From contig JBDTVG010000227.1 in assembly GCA_040007395.1 (NCBI GenBank), forward strand, positions 1 through 37,056: a stretch of 37,056 nucleotides of DNA. Direction: 5' to 3'. Of this stretch, positions 25,189 to 34,331 are shown one piece after another. Below the pieces are notes generated by a model. It was not told where the DNA came from. It saw nothing but the letters and a program-made list of their open reading frames with translations, and did not search any database. Each line of letters begins with the position of its first letter. The stretch's first letter is position 1. This DNA comes from DATGFK01 sp040007395 (GTDB lineage: Bacteria > Chloroflexota > Anaerolineae > Aggregatilineales > UBA2796). The translations under genes were made by a program, and so were the position numbers.

Positions 25189-25890
25189 TTGTCTAATCAA
25201 TCTGGCTTGCCCCCAATGATGCCTATCAATAGTGGGAATAATGACCCGTCCGGTCCACGTCTGTCATGGAGTGATGCGTGGGCCAAAGCGCTTACCCAAC
25301 CCTCCGTTGAGTCTTTTGAGGAGATTGCGAACAGCACTCCTGAGAGCAATAACACAGCGTATCTGTGGATATTCGTTGTAAGCATTATTAGCTCAATAAT
25401 TAGAGCAGCGCTGAGCACCGCCTTCGCTAGCAGCTTAGGCTCTACCCAGCAGTATGCGTATTCACCGGGGACTACCATCATCACGGGGCTGATTTGTTCT
25501 CCAGTTATAGGAGCCATTTCAGTACTCTTTTTCGCCATCTACATAGGGATTACACAGGCGATTGCGGGTGCTTTGGATGGCACCGGCAGTTACCGGAAAC
25601 TCCTGTATACCGCTGCGGCTTATGCGGCTCCACTATCATTGGTAACGGCGGTGTTGGGGTCAATTCCGCTTGTGAATTGTTTGACGCTTCCGTTGGGTCT
25701 CTACAGTATTTATCTCAATGTACTCTCGGTAAAAGCGGTCAATCAGTTTGGCTGGGGCAAGGCCATCCTGTCCAGTTTTGTCATCTGGATAGTAGTCGTT
25801 GTGCTGATCGCAGTCGTGATTATCGTGATTCTGGCGATCTTGGGGCCGTCTATTGGCGAAATATTCTCCAACATTACACGCTCGCTGTAA
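25189..25890 (+). CDS. Yip1-like multi-pass membrane protein
   Basis: The 233-residue protein begins with a soluble Pro-rich part and then has about five membrane helices (LWIFVVSIISSIIRAAL, IGAISVLFFAIYIGITQAIA, YTAAAYAAPLSLVTAVLGSI, and a C-terminal IVVVVLIAVVIIVILAILG). The GTGSYRKLLYTAAAYAAPL segment is typical of the Yip1 domain family. In bacteria their function is largely unknown. The start is a TTG with AGGAG 8 nt upstream. It is convergent with the following glycosyltransferase, with about 24 bp between them. Confidence 0.8.
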   Translation: MSNQSGLPPMMPINSGNNDPSGPRLSWSDAWAKALTQPSVESFEEIANSTPESNNTAYLWIFVVSIISSIIRAALSTAFASSLGSTQQYAYSPGTTIITGLICSPVIGAISVLFFAIYIGITQAIAGALDGTGSYRKLLYTAAAYAAPLSLVTAVLGSIPLVNCLTLPLGLYSIYLNVLSVKAVNQFGWGKAILSSFVIWIVVVVLIAVVIIVILAILGPSIGEIFSNITRSL

Positions 25891-25914
25891 GAAATTTGCG
25901 GAAGCGCCAACGAT

Positions 25915-28194
25915 TTAGCGAACTTTGAGCGTTAGTAGTTCAGAGCTGCTATCTGGCACGACATGATTTTCGTTAAGAACAGGCATCCGTTGATTGTTTG
26001 CAGGGTTCACAAAGCCGATCTGAAGGGTATAACTACCGGACTTCAGATCGGCGGGTAAAGTTAACTCCAAATCATCTACAATCTTTTCGCCGTGTGTCCA
26101 TGCCCATGTTGGGTATAGACCGTTGCGCGGCGCGATGTCTGCCAGCGATAAGGCAGTTGATGATCCAATCAGGTGAATAAACTGCATCCAATTATCCGGC
26201 GTTTCGCCTTTGACCTCCCATAGCAGGTGAAGATTAATTTTCTGACCCGGCGTAACCATTCCGTCAGCAGCGACTCCTTCTACCGAAAACCCTTTAAGAT
26301 CGGCAAACTGCGGAAATACAAGCGGCGTGGGCTGCCAATTTTCGCTGGCATTCGCCGCCATATCTCCAGCGAGACTGACAGCTTGAAAAATCAGCGGTTC
26401 GTCGATCTTTTGACCGTCAGGAGTCGTCGCTTGCCAGTTTTCCGAGCTAGCCGGGATGTCAATCACATTCAAGATCACATTGTAGACTTGAGCAGGTTTG
26501 AACGGCCCTTTTAGCGGAATATCTACATCGTCGCAAAAGATGTCGCCCGCGTTCCACAAGATGCTGTTAAAGTGACCCATCCCATGAACAGAAGTGCGCC
26601 CCCCCACCTGATTCGCTACTTCATCGAAAAGTTTAATGCCGAATGCCCCAGCACGATTAGTCGGCTTGAGCACTTCCCAGCATAGTTTAACAGTATATAG
26701 ACTATTCGCCCGCACGGTTGGCGTTTCGACGCTATAGCCCAAAAAGCGGATCGTCTTGTCAAAATCGACGGGATTGCCTTTTAAGGTGGGCAGTTGATCG
26801 CGAGTTATCAAGTGCGGCGGCGCAAAAGTGGTCCACACCGTAATCGGCACGACCAGCATTCCGGCTCCCATTAGCGATCCGATAGCGCTTATACGTAGCC
26901 ATACAGCCCATTTTGCGCCGATTTGCTGGGCGAACAGGAATAACCCGCCAGTTAGCGCTACCGCGACAAGGCCATGCACAAAATAGATCAAGCGCCCCGT
27001 AATAGCATAGGCAATTGGGTACAGCGTAATCAGCCAATAGAACCATGCAAGCAGCGCTGCCAGTAGAATCACCCCTGTCACTGCTGCCTGCTGTGCAACT
27101 AGAGATCGCCAGTCGAGGCGATGGCGGCGCAAGTACCCTACATAGCCCCACAGCGAAAAAATCACGATCCCCGTGAACAATAAATATGCCACCGGAGTCA
27201 TCCAGATCGAAGCGGAGCCGAACTTACCCCAGTAGGATAGATACATACTCGGCACTTCTGCCAGCATTTGCAGCGGGGTTGGGGCGGGTAGTTGGGCGCG
27301 GGCAGTATCTTCGTGTGTCCGCAATCCGAATGGATCGTGAAACGTTACTACACCGTAAACTACCCAAGGTCCAAAAATCAACGCAATGACTACTCCAAGC
27401 AGCAGAAATTTCAAGAGCAGCCGTTTGATCGGCAAACGTTGATTGCGTCCCGCGAAAAATATCGCCAGCAAGATACCGGGCAAAATAATCATCGCGCTGA
27501 CCTTCGACAACCCCGCCAAGGCAACGAGTACGCCAATCGCAACCAAGCGTAACGGTGATGCGCCGCGTTTGAGCAAACGCAGTGTTTGCCAGATCGCCAG
27601 CGTCGCGAAGGCCGTTGCGCTGACATCGTTCGAGAACATGGCGCAGATATACAGCATTTGTGGTGTAAAGGCGAAAAATGCCGTCGCCGTTAACGCCCAT
27701 CCATCGCTGTCGAAAAATTCGCGGGCGCTGCCATAGGCTCCTAGCACGGCGATCAGCCCATAGCCCAGCGAAAGCAGCCGCGCTACTCTGTCGCCAGTGA
27801 CAATATCGGGCTGTCCGAAGGCTTTTTCGTCTATCCCATGAAAATACTGGTTGAAGTTATCGCGACGGTTCCACCAGTTTGGTGGGGTAAACCAAGGATT
27901 ACGCGCTGTTTCCATATCACGCAGCAGATCGATGTTGTTATGGGGCAGTTGCAGCAGATCAAAAACATGCGCCGCAACCCAATAGGTCAACGGTGGTTGT
28001 CCGCTTTCTTGCCGGGTCATATTGGTTGCATTAGCAGCGCGGTTGGGCAATCGCCATGTCATCCGCAGCCACGTAATATAGTTGTAGTGCATCGTTTCGT
28101 CGTTGCCTTCCATGACCGGAAGGGCGAGTTGGTGAGCTAATACTCCTGCTGTAAATACTACTAACAAGAGGCACAGTTTGAAATAGCGCCGCAA
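25915..28194 (-). CDS. Large GT-C type membrane glycosyltransferase with C-terminal beta domain
   Basis: The 759-residue protein has an N-terminal membrane helix, an acidic luminal motif (PVMEGNDETMHYNYITWLR) and a series of about a dozen helices to about residue 470, as in GT39/PMT-like and DUF2142-like enzymes. The last ~280 residues form soluble beta-sandwich-like segments (IRFLGYSVETPTVRANSLYT, INLHLLWEVKGETPDNWMQF), probably outside the membrane. It likely transfers sugars to a cell-surface acceptor. The start is a TTG with AGGA about 9 nt upstream. It lies 45 bp after the DUF402 gene and is likely co-transcribed with it. Confidence 0.82.
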   Translation of the reverse strand: MRRYFKLCLLLVVFTAGVLAHQLALPVMEGNDETMHYNYITWLRMTWRLPNRAANATNMTRQESGQPPLTYWVAAHVFDLLQLPHNNIDLLRDMETARNPWFTPPNWWNRRDNFNQYFHGIDEKAFGQPDIVTGDRVARLLSLGYGLIAVLGAYGSAREFFDSDGWALTATAFFAFTPQMLYICAMFSNDVSATAFATLAIWQTLRLLKRGASPLRLVAIGVLVALAGLSKVSAMIILPGILLAIFFAGRNQRLPIKRLLLKFLLLGVVIALIFGPWVVYGVVTFHDPFGLRTHEDTARAQLPAPTPLQMLAEVPSMYLSYWGKFGSASIWMTPVAYLLFTGIVIFSLWGYVGYLRRHRLDWRSLVAQQAAVTGVILLAALLAWFYWLITLYPIAYAITGRLIYFVHGLVAVALTGGLFLFAQQIGAKWAVWLRISAIGSLMGAGMLVVPITVWTTFAPPHLITRDQLPTLKGNPVDFDKTIRFLGYSVETPTVRANSLYTVKLCWEVLKPTNRAGAFGIKLFDEVANQVGGRTSVHGMGHFNSILWNAGDIFCDDVDIPLKGPFKPAQVYNVILNVIDIPASSENWQATTPDGQKIDEPLIFQAVSLAGDMAANASENWQPTPLVFPQFADLKGFSVEGVAADGMVTPGQKINLHLLWEVKGETPDNWMQFIHLIGSSTALSLADIAPRNGLYPTWAWTHGEKIVDDLELTLPADLKSGSYTLQIGFVNPANNQRMPVLNENHVVPDSSSELLTLKVR

Positions 28195-28239
28195 GATGAT
28201 GATCCTATATCATGGGTAAGATTGCGCGTCGGGCTGCGT

Positions 28240-28740
28240 CTAGAGTCGTAGAAGCGCGAATGGCCCTTCGCCTGCTTTGGCTAACGCGACAATTTCGTCT
28301 ACGGCCTCGTATGCACGCCGCTGCACCCAGTCTGGGTAATTATACTGGACAGTGTGTTCTGCGAATTCATCCTCATCTAGCAGTGTATAGCTGCCATCTG
28401 GATAAACGCGGACATCGAGATCTAAATCGACGTAATTGATCGTATTAGCTTGTAAGAATAGCGGCATGGTGACATTGCAGTAGAAGTTTCTCAGCAGCCG
28501 ATTCTCATCATAGTTGGTAAAGACATTGTACCAACGGTTTCGCCAGAACGTCAGGTCAGAAGGCAAAGTTTGGGCTTCTTCGAACCCGCGTGTATGGTGA
28601 ACCAGTATGCCACCTACAACACTACTGAGAAATAGGCGTTCATCATTATCTTCGATCAGGGTGGCGGGCCAAGTGTAATGGGGTCGATGATCGTATTTTA
28701 GCGACATGATTTGCCATATTTGCCATGAGAGATCGGTCAT
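28240..28740 (-). CDS. DUF402 (Ntdp/FomD-like) protein
   Basis: The 166-residue protein matches DUF402. It has the strand region WYNVFTNYD, then INYVDLDLDVRVYPDGSYTL and LLDEDEFAEH, whose acidic residues coordinate metal in family members that hydrolyse nucleoside di- and triphosphates. Other family members act on cytidylylated intermediates in phosphonate synthesis. The actual substrate here is not known. It starts with an ATG at 28740, opposite the S1 protein leader, and precedes the glycosyltransferase gene by 45 bp. Confidence 0.88.
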   Translation of the reverse strand: MTDLSWQIWQIMSLKYDHRPHYTWPATLIEDNDERLFLSSVVGGILVHHTRGFEEAQTLPSDLTFWRNRWYNVFTNYDENRLLRNFYCNVTMPLFLQANTINYVDLDLDVRVYPDGSYTLLDEDEFAEHTVQYNYPDWVQRRAYEAVDEIVALAKAGEGPFALLRL

Positions 28741-28845
28741 TGCTAAAATCTCGTTAAGAACGCGGACTCCTACACCAAACTATATTCTATCAGGGAAAAC
28801 GACGCAGGGACGTAAATTGCGTGTAGTTTGTTACACGATTTTACC

Positions 28846-28874
28846 TTGAATGGGCAGGTTTATCGGGGTATAAT
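28846..28874 (+). promoter_or_regulatory. Strong sigma-70-like promoter of the S1 protein gene
   Basis: TTGAAT (28846-28851) and TATAAT (28869-28874) are exactly 17 bp apart. The start point would be near 28881, giving a leader of about 165 nt before the translation start. Confidence 0.8.
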
Positions 28875-28881
28875 CAACATG

Positions 28882-29044
28882 AATACGCTGCACGTCCGCT
28901 CTTTCAACTTGGTATAGCATGTGCTTCCTTCGCGGCTGAGAATGAAGTAACCCCCTGCTTTCCCTGCTGGTTCATTGTTGTAACGTGTATCGTTTTACTG
29001 CTCCCCTCAAGGAGCAATCCTACCACAGAAGGCGGTTTAATCGT
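28882..29044 (+). promoter_or_regulatory. Long leader of the S1 protein mRNA
   Basis: The leader contains a possible 12-codon open frame from ATG 28880 to the TAG near 28918, and a fold in which AATGAagtAACC (about 28943) can pair with GGTTCATT (about 28970). Ribosomal-protein leaders often carry autoregulatory structure; this one matches no class known to me. Confidence 0.3.
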
Positions 29045-30370
29045 ATGAGTGTCCAGAAAAGTGAACGTGACAAGCAGTTAGAGGCAGAATTCCGGGAATT
29101 ACTGGAAACTTCCTTCGACTACACACCGCCAGAGCGCGGCGAAATTCGTAATGCAACGATCCTTCAACTCGACCCTAAGGGCGATATTATTGTAGATCTC
29201 GGTGCCAAACAGGATGGAATTGTTCCAACGCAGGATATTGAACGGCTTGACCCCGAATATCGTGCCAAACTTGCCGTGGGCGAGCAAGTACCTGTCTACA
29301 TTATGAACCCGCGTGACAACGATGGCAACTTGATTGTTTCGATCAATCAGGGTTTGCAACAGTATGACTGGGAAGGCGCTAGAGCGCTGCTCGGTACGGA
29401 TGATGTTGTCGAAGTGACCGTAACGGGACACAATCGCGGTGGTGTACTGGTACGTTGGCATCGGCTAGAAGGCTTTATCCCGACTTCACATCTGGTGACT
29501 GTCGGTACGGGTGGCAATGACCGCCGCGACTCACTGAATACGCTGAATCAGCGGGTGCTTGGCGTGAAGGTTATCGAAGTTGATCAGGAACGTCGTCGTT
29601 TGATCTTCAGCGAACGTGAAGCGCAGAAGGAATGGCGGCAGCAGCAAAAGGCGCGTCTGCTTTCCGAACTGATGGAAGGCGATGTCGTGACCGGAACGGT
29701 GACGGGCTTGCGCGACTTCGGCGCATTTGTCAACCTCGGTGGCGCAGATGGCCTGATCCATGTCAGCGAACTGGCGTGGCATCGTGTCGATCATCCGCGT
29801 GATGTGCTCAAGATTGGCGACGAGATCGAGGTCTATGTTCTGAGCCTTGACCGCGACACCAACCGGATTGCACTCAGCCGCAAGCGTTTGCTGCCCGATC
29901 CTTGGTCGGATGCCATGAACCGCTACCATGAAGGTCAGCAGGTCGAAGGCACGATCACCAATGTCGTAGATTTCGGTGCGTTTATCGCGCTGGACGACGG
30001 CTTGGAAGGGTTGCTGCATCTGAGCGAAATGGGCGATGGTACGCTCACCGAGCCGTACAGCTACGTCAAGAAGGGTGATCGCCTGCAATTGCGTATCAGC
30101 CGCTTGGAGCCAGATAAACGCCGCGTTGGCTTTACACAGCGGTGGGGTCTGCCCCCAGTTCAGACGGGTGAGGACGGCGAGAACGCTGCGCCAGTCGAGG
30201 CGGTTGACTATGTGGATGGTCAAGACATCTCCGACGCTGATACTGAGGCGGTTGATACTGAGCCAGAGAGCACCATCGATCCCGACAATGAGGCGAATGA
30301 TGCGCCAGTCGAGGCGGTTGACGGTGACGAAAGTACCACCACCACAGAAAACGCCGAGAACGCCGCGTAA
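29045..30370 (+). CDS. rpsA: 30S ribosomal protein S1 homologue with four S1 domains
   Basis: With the start at 29045 the protein has 441 residues. Four S1/OB domains are visible. The first covers about 30-100 (IIVDLGAKQDGIVP) and the second about 110-175 (GGVLVRWHRLEGFIP). The third covers about 190-265 (GTVTGLRDFGAFVNLGGADG) and the fourth about 275-350 (GTITNVVDFGAFIALDDGLE). An acidic, low-complexity tail of about 85 residues follows, in which the DNA segment encoding APVEAVD occurs twice (near 30188 and 30302). S1 binds mRNA on the ribosome; four-domain forms are common outside Proteobacteria. An upstream in-frame ATG at 28985 is possible, but the match to the family starts at MSVQKSERD. 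Confidence 0.92.
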   Translation: MSVQKSERDKQLEAEFRELLETSFDYTPPERGEIRNATILQLDPKGDIIVDLGAKQDGIVPTQDIERLDPEYRAKLAVGEQVPVYIMNPRDNDGNLIVSINQGLQQYDWEGARALLGTDDVVEVTVTGHNRGGVLVRWHRLEGFIPTSHLVTVGTGGNDRRDSLNTLNQRVLGVKVIEVDQERRRLIFSEREAQKEWRQQQKARLLSELMEGDVVTGTVTGLRDFGAFVNLGGADGLIHVSELAWHRVDHPRDVLKIGDEIEVYVLSLDRDTNRIALSRKRLLPDPWSDAMNRYHEGQQVEGTITNVVDFGAFIALDDGLEGLLHLSEMGDGTLTEPYSYVKKGDRLQLRISRLEPDKRRVGFTQRWGLPPVQTGEDGENAAPVEAVDYVDGQDISDADTEAVDTEPESTIDPDNEANDAPVEAVDGDESTTTTENAENAA

Positions 30371-30404
30371 TCGTCGCGCTGCATTCTGTCGATAAATAAA
30401 TTGC

Positions 30405-30444
30405 ATCGCCGCTCCAAGATGTTCATATGGAGCGGCGATTTTTG
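30405..30444 (+). terminator. Terminator of the S1 protein gene
   Basis: ATCGCCGCTCCA pairs with TGGAGCGGCGAT (12 bp) around an 11-nt loop and is followed by TTTTTG. A textbook intrinsic terminator. Confidence 0.93.
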
Positions 30445-30531
30445 TTTATCGTGGTAACTCACCGCTTTCCAATAGGGGATAGTTGATTAACTCCTTTTCT
30501 GTGACACGGCAATAAAGCGAAGATAAACCCA

Positions 30532-31605
30532 ATGTTAGAAAACCTAGAACACGTAAACTGGCAAGATGTTCATCTTTGGAACGGAACCGCAACTAACACA
30601 CCTGTTTTAATAAGGCAACTTGCATCCGATAACGCTGAAATACGTTGGCAAGCTTATTTGCAATTCTATGACGATTACTTTGAGCAACAGTCCCCACATG
30701 CAGCAATGGACTATCCCCTTCCGTTCTTGATAGAGCTACTGGAGAATAAAGCCGTTCAGGATAAGCAAAACATTTTAGGGCTTCTATCAGGGCTTGCTGC
30801 TAGAGGTTCAAATGAAGAACTCATAGCAAAGTGGGCAACGCATGTGAGTAAAGAATGGATCGATCAGATTAGGAGGCAATATAATGCTGTCCGACAATCT
30901 ATCAATGTCTATCTAGCACTTCTGGATGATAGTAGTCCCGAAGTCAGGATTGCGGCTTCAGATATACTACAATTCATGACAAGCGATGTCAGTATTGTAG
31001 TACCTATCATGCTTTCACGGATAGGCATTGAAGAAGATGTAAAAGTGAAAGGCTTGTTGGTGACATATATCAGACCTTTACTTGAAAAAGATACAAACTC
31101 TACTCTGGAAATTACAGCGAAATACCTAGAGTTGTGCAAATCACTACTAAATCCTCAAGAGAGCGCGTTTGTTAGATTTACTGCTGCCGCTTCTTTGGCG
31201 ATACTGGTTGAAACAGATAGCCCATCTATAACAGATGCGGTACTCTTTGAAGCACTGAAAAATGCAGCATTATATGAATCTATGTTAAGCGAGAGTTTAG
31301 TTAGGATAGATGCCCTTAAAGGGTTAGTAAGTTCTGGTCTAGACAGAAACATTTCGCTTTTGACATATGCCATTAAATACAGCCTTTCAGAAAGTCAGGC
31401 TTTTCACATTGGCCGTGAAGTATTGGATTGTGTTTTTGATAAACATGACCCTTTGCAGCAGATTTCCGATATACAACATTCTGTGTTAACAGCCATCGTA
31501 GATAGTGAAAATTTTTGGAGAGAATCTAAAATGTTTCATTCCCTTGCTAAATATGGGTTACCCTCTTCACGCGAACAACTGCGATTAGTATTGACGCAAA
31601 AATGA
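30532..31605 (+). CDS. HEAT-like repeat protein of unknown function
   Basis: The 357-residue protein is all helical and begins MLENLEHVNWQDVHLWNGTA, then TPVLIRQLASDNAEIRWQAY and DYPLPFLIELLENK, a pattern recurring in a family of bacterial HEAT-like proteins. Several HEAT-type pairs follow (SSPEVRIAASDILQF, FVRFTAAASLAILVE). These serve as protein-binding scaffolds; some relatives occur near toxin-immunity loci. It has no catalytic motif. Codon use looks more AT-rich than in the neighbours (for example S1), hinting at acquisition. It begins about 90 bp after the S1 terminator, with no partner gene clearly linked. Confidence 0.8.
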   Translation: MLENLEHVNWQDVHLWNGTATNTPVLIRQLASDNAEIRWQAYLQFYDDYFEQQSPHAAMDYPLPFLIELLENKAVQDKQNILGLLSGLAARGSNEELIAKWATHVSKEWIDQIRRQYNAVRQSINVYLALLDDSSPEVRIAASDILQFMTSDVSIVVPIMLSRIGIEEDVKVKGLLVTYIRPLLEKDTNSTLEITAKYLELCKSLLNPQESAFVRFTAAASLAILVETDSPSITDAVLFEALKNAALYESMLSESLVRIDALKGLVSSGLDRNISLLTYAIKYSLSESQAFHIGREVLDCVFDKHDPLQQISDIQHSVLTAIVDSENFWRESKMFHSLAKYGLPSSREQLRLVLTQK

Positions 31606-31631
31606 TACGCTTATATCTGTAAAGAATAACC

Positions 31632-32378
31632 ATGATCTCTATAATCGAAGAACTGTCTTTCAATGCTTGGCCTGCCCTTCAAACGCTCCACTACGATGGC
31701 TGGTTGCTGCGTTTTGCCGATGGCTATACTCGCCGCGCTAATTCAGTCAATCCGTTATATGCGTCAACGCTGCCCATCTCGGAGAAACTCGTCTATTGCG
31801 AAGAAATCTATCGGAGGCAAGGATCGCAGGTCGTTTTTAAGATCGCTGAGGCAACACAGCCCAACAATTTGGATGCGGCGCTCCAATCCGAAGGGTATGT
31901 TTTAGAAGCCCCCACTAGTGTGCAATTGCTCGACCTTCGAGAGTACGATACTGATCCGCTAGCGGGGCTTACGACCCATCTCACGGATGAATGGTTAAAC
32001 GCCTATTTCGCATTGAACGAGCGCAATGAACGCTACAGACCTGTAATGAAGCGTATGCTAGACCAGATCATTCCAGCTACTTGTTTTCTCACGTTACAAG
32101 CAGACAATCAAACCATTGCCGTTGGCTTGGGTGTCCTTGAGCGGGGGTATCTCGGCTTATACGATATTGTCACCGCAGCATCCCATCGTCGTACAGGCGT
32201 TGGAACGCAGTTGATGCAACAGCTACTTGCATGGGGTAAAGCCAATGGCGCACAACAAGCCTATTTGCAGGTTATGCAGGAGAATATTCCGGCGCAGCAT
32301 TTATATGCCAAACTAGGCTTTCAAGAAAGCTACCGATATTGGTACCGCGTCAAGGCCAGTCGGACAAGTGGATCTTAG
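31632..32378 (+). CDS. GNAT-family N-acetyltransferase
   Basis: The 248-residue protein has an N-terminal region (SFNAWPALQTLHYDGWLLRF, ADGYTRRANSVNPL) typical of a GNAT subfamily in which it precedes the acetyltransferase domain. The domain itself occupies about 120-240 with the acetyl-CoA loop in AASHRRTGVGTQLMQQLL and the terminal strand YLQVMQENIPAQHLYAKLGF. The substrate is unknown. Its stop overlaps the end of the convergent STAS-like gene by 4 bp. Confidence 0.9.
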   Translation: MISIIEELSFNAWPALQTLHYDGWLLRFADGYTRRANSVNPLYASTLPISEKLVYCEEIYRRQGSQVVFKIAEATQPNNLDAALQSEGYVLEAPTSVQLLDLREYDTDPLAGLTTHLTDEWLNAYFALNERNERYRPVMKRMLDQIIPATCFLTLQADNQTIAVGLGVLERGYLGLYDIVTAASHRRTGVGTQLMQQLLAWGKANGAQQAYLQVMQENIPAQHLYAKLGFQESYRYWYRVKASRTSGS

Positions 32379-32746
32379 GCATTTTGTAGCTTCGGCAGCA
32401 GTTCGGTAGCTTTTGCTTTGGCAGCAGCGGCACTGTTCACGAAGTGCAATTTGTGGCGCAAATGGACTAACGGCATGGTGGCAAATCGAAAAAGTCCGGG
32501 GGCATTAATCATTACTAGGTGCTCGATTTTTAATGTTTCTGGCAGATTGCCGCCTAGCAGTGCCGCCGCCGATGGAGATTGCCCCAACGCCGTCAGATCT
32601 AGAATCACGATTACGTGTTTGTAATTGGAGCCTTCGATCTGGTCTACCATCGACTTACTGAGCGCATAGGCTTGTTCACGGTTAGCGATGCTGCCCTGTA
32701 CATTTACTTCTAGTACGGGTTGACCGGGCCACCACTGATGTTCCAT
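32375..32746 (-). CDS. STAS/SpoIIAA-like small protein
   Basis: The 123-residue protein alternates strands and helices as in STAS or SpoIIAA-like domains: PVLEVNVQGSIANREQAYAL, then KHVIVILDLTALGQSPSAAA, HLVMINAPGLFRF and LHFVNSAAAAKAK. These domains bind nucleotides or partner proteins in regulatory circuits. A phosphorylatable serine at the usual place is not certain. The match is by pattern only. It converges with the GNAT gene and diverges from cytidine deaminase. Confidence 0.65.
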   Translation of the reverse strand: MEHQWWPGQPVLEVNVQGSIANREQAYALSKSMVDQIEGSNYKHVIVILDLTALGQSPSAAALLGGNLPETLKIEHLVMINAPGLFRFATMPLVHLRHKLHFVNSAAAAKAKATELLPKLQNA

Positions 32747-32917
32747 TTTCGTTAATTCTCCACTCGCTTGAACACAATAGTTACTGTACGTTGATAAGCC
32801 CCTATAAGTTATTCGCCCATGAAATTATATGAACTTATCAGTCAAGGATACGCTATAATATTCAGAAGCACATCACACTGCCTAACATCAGATTTCAAGT
32901 CGGATGGTAATCTATCG

Positions 32918-33400
32918 ATGACTTCACAACCGGCGACCCAGCCCAAACCTCCACAAGGAGTACGCGATAATGGTATTGTCACGGATGAAATCCGTCGCAC
33001 GCTGATTGCCGCGGCGCGGCGTGCCCGCCAGTACGCTTATGCCCCTTATTCGCAATATTTGGTTGGGGCGGCGTTGCTTGGTGCTAATGGCGAAATCTAC
33101 ACAGGCTGTAACGTTGAGAATGCGGCTTACCCCGCCACGATTTGCGGAGAACGGGTTGCCTTGGTCAAGGCCGTTAGCGAAGGCATCCGTAGTTTCAAAG
33201 CGATTGCAGTCGTTACCGAAAATGGCGGCTTCCCGTGTGGCACCTGCCGCCAAATGCTCTACGAGTTCGAGCCGAACCTGCCCGTCATCGTTGCCGATGC
33301 GATGAGTCAGGTTAAATATGAAGGGCTACTGTCCGATCTGCTGCCGGGGGGCTTTGGTCCGGCACAGCTTGAGAAACCAGATAAAGATGCCACGCCCTGA
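32918..33400 (+). CDS. cdd: Cytidine deaminase
   Basis: The 160-residue enzyme deaminates cytidine and deoxycytidine to the uridine forms in pyrimidine salvage. The substrate motif is TGCNVENAAYP, the active site ICGERVAL has the zinc Cys and the catalytic Glu, and PCGTCRQML has the other two zinc cysteines. An N-terminal extension of about 27 residues, rich in Pro and Gln, exceeds the usual ~130-residue form. I chose ATG 32918 because GGATGG lies upstream; a longer frame from 32819 lacks family similarity. It overlaps recO by 14 bp. Confidence 0.94.
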   Translation: MTSQPATQPKPPQGVRDNGIVTDEIRRTLIAAARRARQYAYAPYSQYLVGAALLGANGEIYTGCNVENAAYPATICGERVALVKAVSEGIRSFKAIAVVTENGGFPCGTCRQMLYEFEPNLPVIVADAMSQVKYEGLLSDLLPGGFGPAQLEKPDKDATP

Positions 33401-34175
33401 ACGTACCTTCCGCACTCAGGCGATTATTTTGCGCCGCCAAGACTTCGGTGAAGCAGACCGACTACTTACTATCTTCACCCCGACACACGGTAAGTTACGA
33501 GTGATCGCCAAAGGCGTATGCAAGCCTGCCGGACGCAAAACAGGCCATGTCGAACTGTTCACGCGCAGCGCCATGATGATCTCACGCGGGCGCGAAATTC
33601 ACGTTGTTTCGCAGGCGGAAATGGTCGATCCGCATTTGGCGTTATGTGAAAACTTGGAGCGCGGCGCTTATGCTAATTATATCGTCGAACTACTTGAACA
33701 GTTTAGCGAGTTCGAGGAGCAAAACGTTGGGTTGTATAATCTGCTGGAATCGACACTGGGTCGGCTATGTGAGCCACAAGTTGATCTGCGACTGATCGCA
33801 CGTTTTTATGAACTCCAACTGCTTGGTCACGCCGGGTTTCAACCGTCGCTGTTCAAGTGTGTCATTGGTGAGGAAAAGATCGAACCTCGCGATCAATATT
33901 TCAGTCTGGCAGATGGTGGAGTCGTATGCCCCGATCACGTTCGCGAAAGTACCCATATCGTGCCGATCAACCTGACGGTACTCAAAACATTGCGCTACCT
34001 GCAAACCCGCGACTATGAAGTGGTAAAAGTGCTGCGACTGGACAATATGCTGCATCTTGAATTGGAACGGATGCTGCAAAACTACATTGTGCATTTGCTA
34101 GAACGCCACCTCAAGAGTGTGGATTTTATCCGCCGACTGCGCCGCATGGATCTCACCGAGAATCGCATCTCCTAA
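33387..34175 (+). CDS. recO: DNA repair protein RecO
   Basis: The 262-residue protein opens with the RecO OB-fold (FRTQAIILRRQDFGEADRLL, TPTHGKLRVIAKGVCK) and continues with the helical part (YANYIVELLEQFSE, FYELQLLGHAGFQP). RecO loads RecA and anneals DNA in the RecFOR pathway. The zinc-loop region reads FKCVIGEEKIEP and GGVVCPDH. The usual CxxC pairs are reduced to single cysteines, so the zinc site is altered. The ATG overlaps the end of cdd by 14 bp (translational coupling likely). Confidence 0.92.
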   Translation: MPRPERTFRTQAIILRRQDFGEADRLLTIFTPTHGKLRVIAKGVCKPAGRKTGHVELFTRSAMMISRGREIHVVSQAEMVDPHLALCENLERGAYANYIVELLEQFSEFEEQNVGLYNLLESTLGRLCEPQVDLRLIARFYELQLLGHAGFQPSLFKCVIGEEKIEPRDQYFSLADGGVVCPDHVRESTHIVPINLTVLKTLRYLQTRDYEVVKVLRLDNMLHLELERMLQNYIVHLLERHLKSVDFIRRLRRMDLTENRIS

Positions 34176-34274
34176 AGGTTTTGTTCCAACAAGGTGATGA
34201 ATACAATCGTGTCCAAATGCTGATATGATGGGCACCATGGAAGCGATTCCCACCAAGTAACTTTGTCGATGTAA

Positions 34275-34314
34275 AAACGCTGAGCGCGGGCTATTACACC
34301 CGCGCTCAGCGTTT
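34275..34314 (+). terminator. Terminator of the cdd-recO operon
   Basis: AAACGCTGAGCGCGGG pairs perfectly with CCCGCGCTCAGCGTTT (16 bp) around an 8-nt loop, about 100 bp past the recO stop. The T tract is short (TTTCT), but the long A/U-flanked stem supports termination, in either direction. Confidence 0.8.
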
Positions 34315-34331
34315 CTCAAGTATTCAATGGG

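Noticed and set aside
29531..30406. A 291-codon minus-strand frame opposite the S1 protein gene
   Set aside because: It mirrors the third and fourth S1 domains and the acidic tail, a common shadow effect of biased codons; no start site or family support.
34176..34274. Possible tRNA or small RNA between recO and its terminator
   Set aside because: No cloverleaf arms or conserved T-loop sequence could be found.
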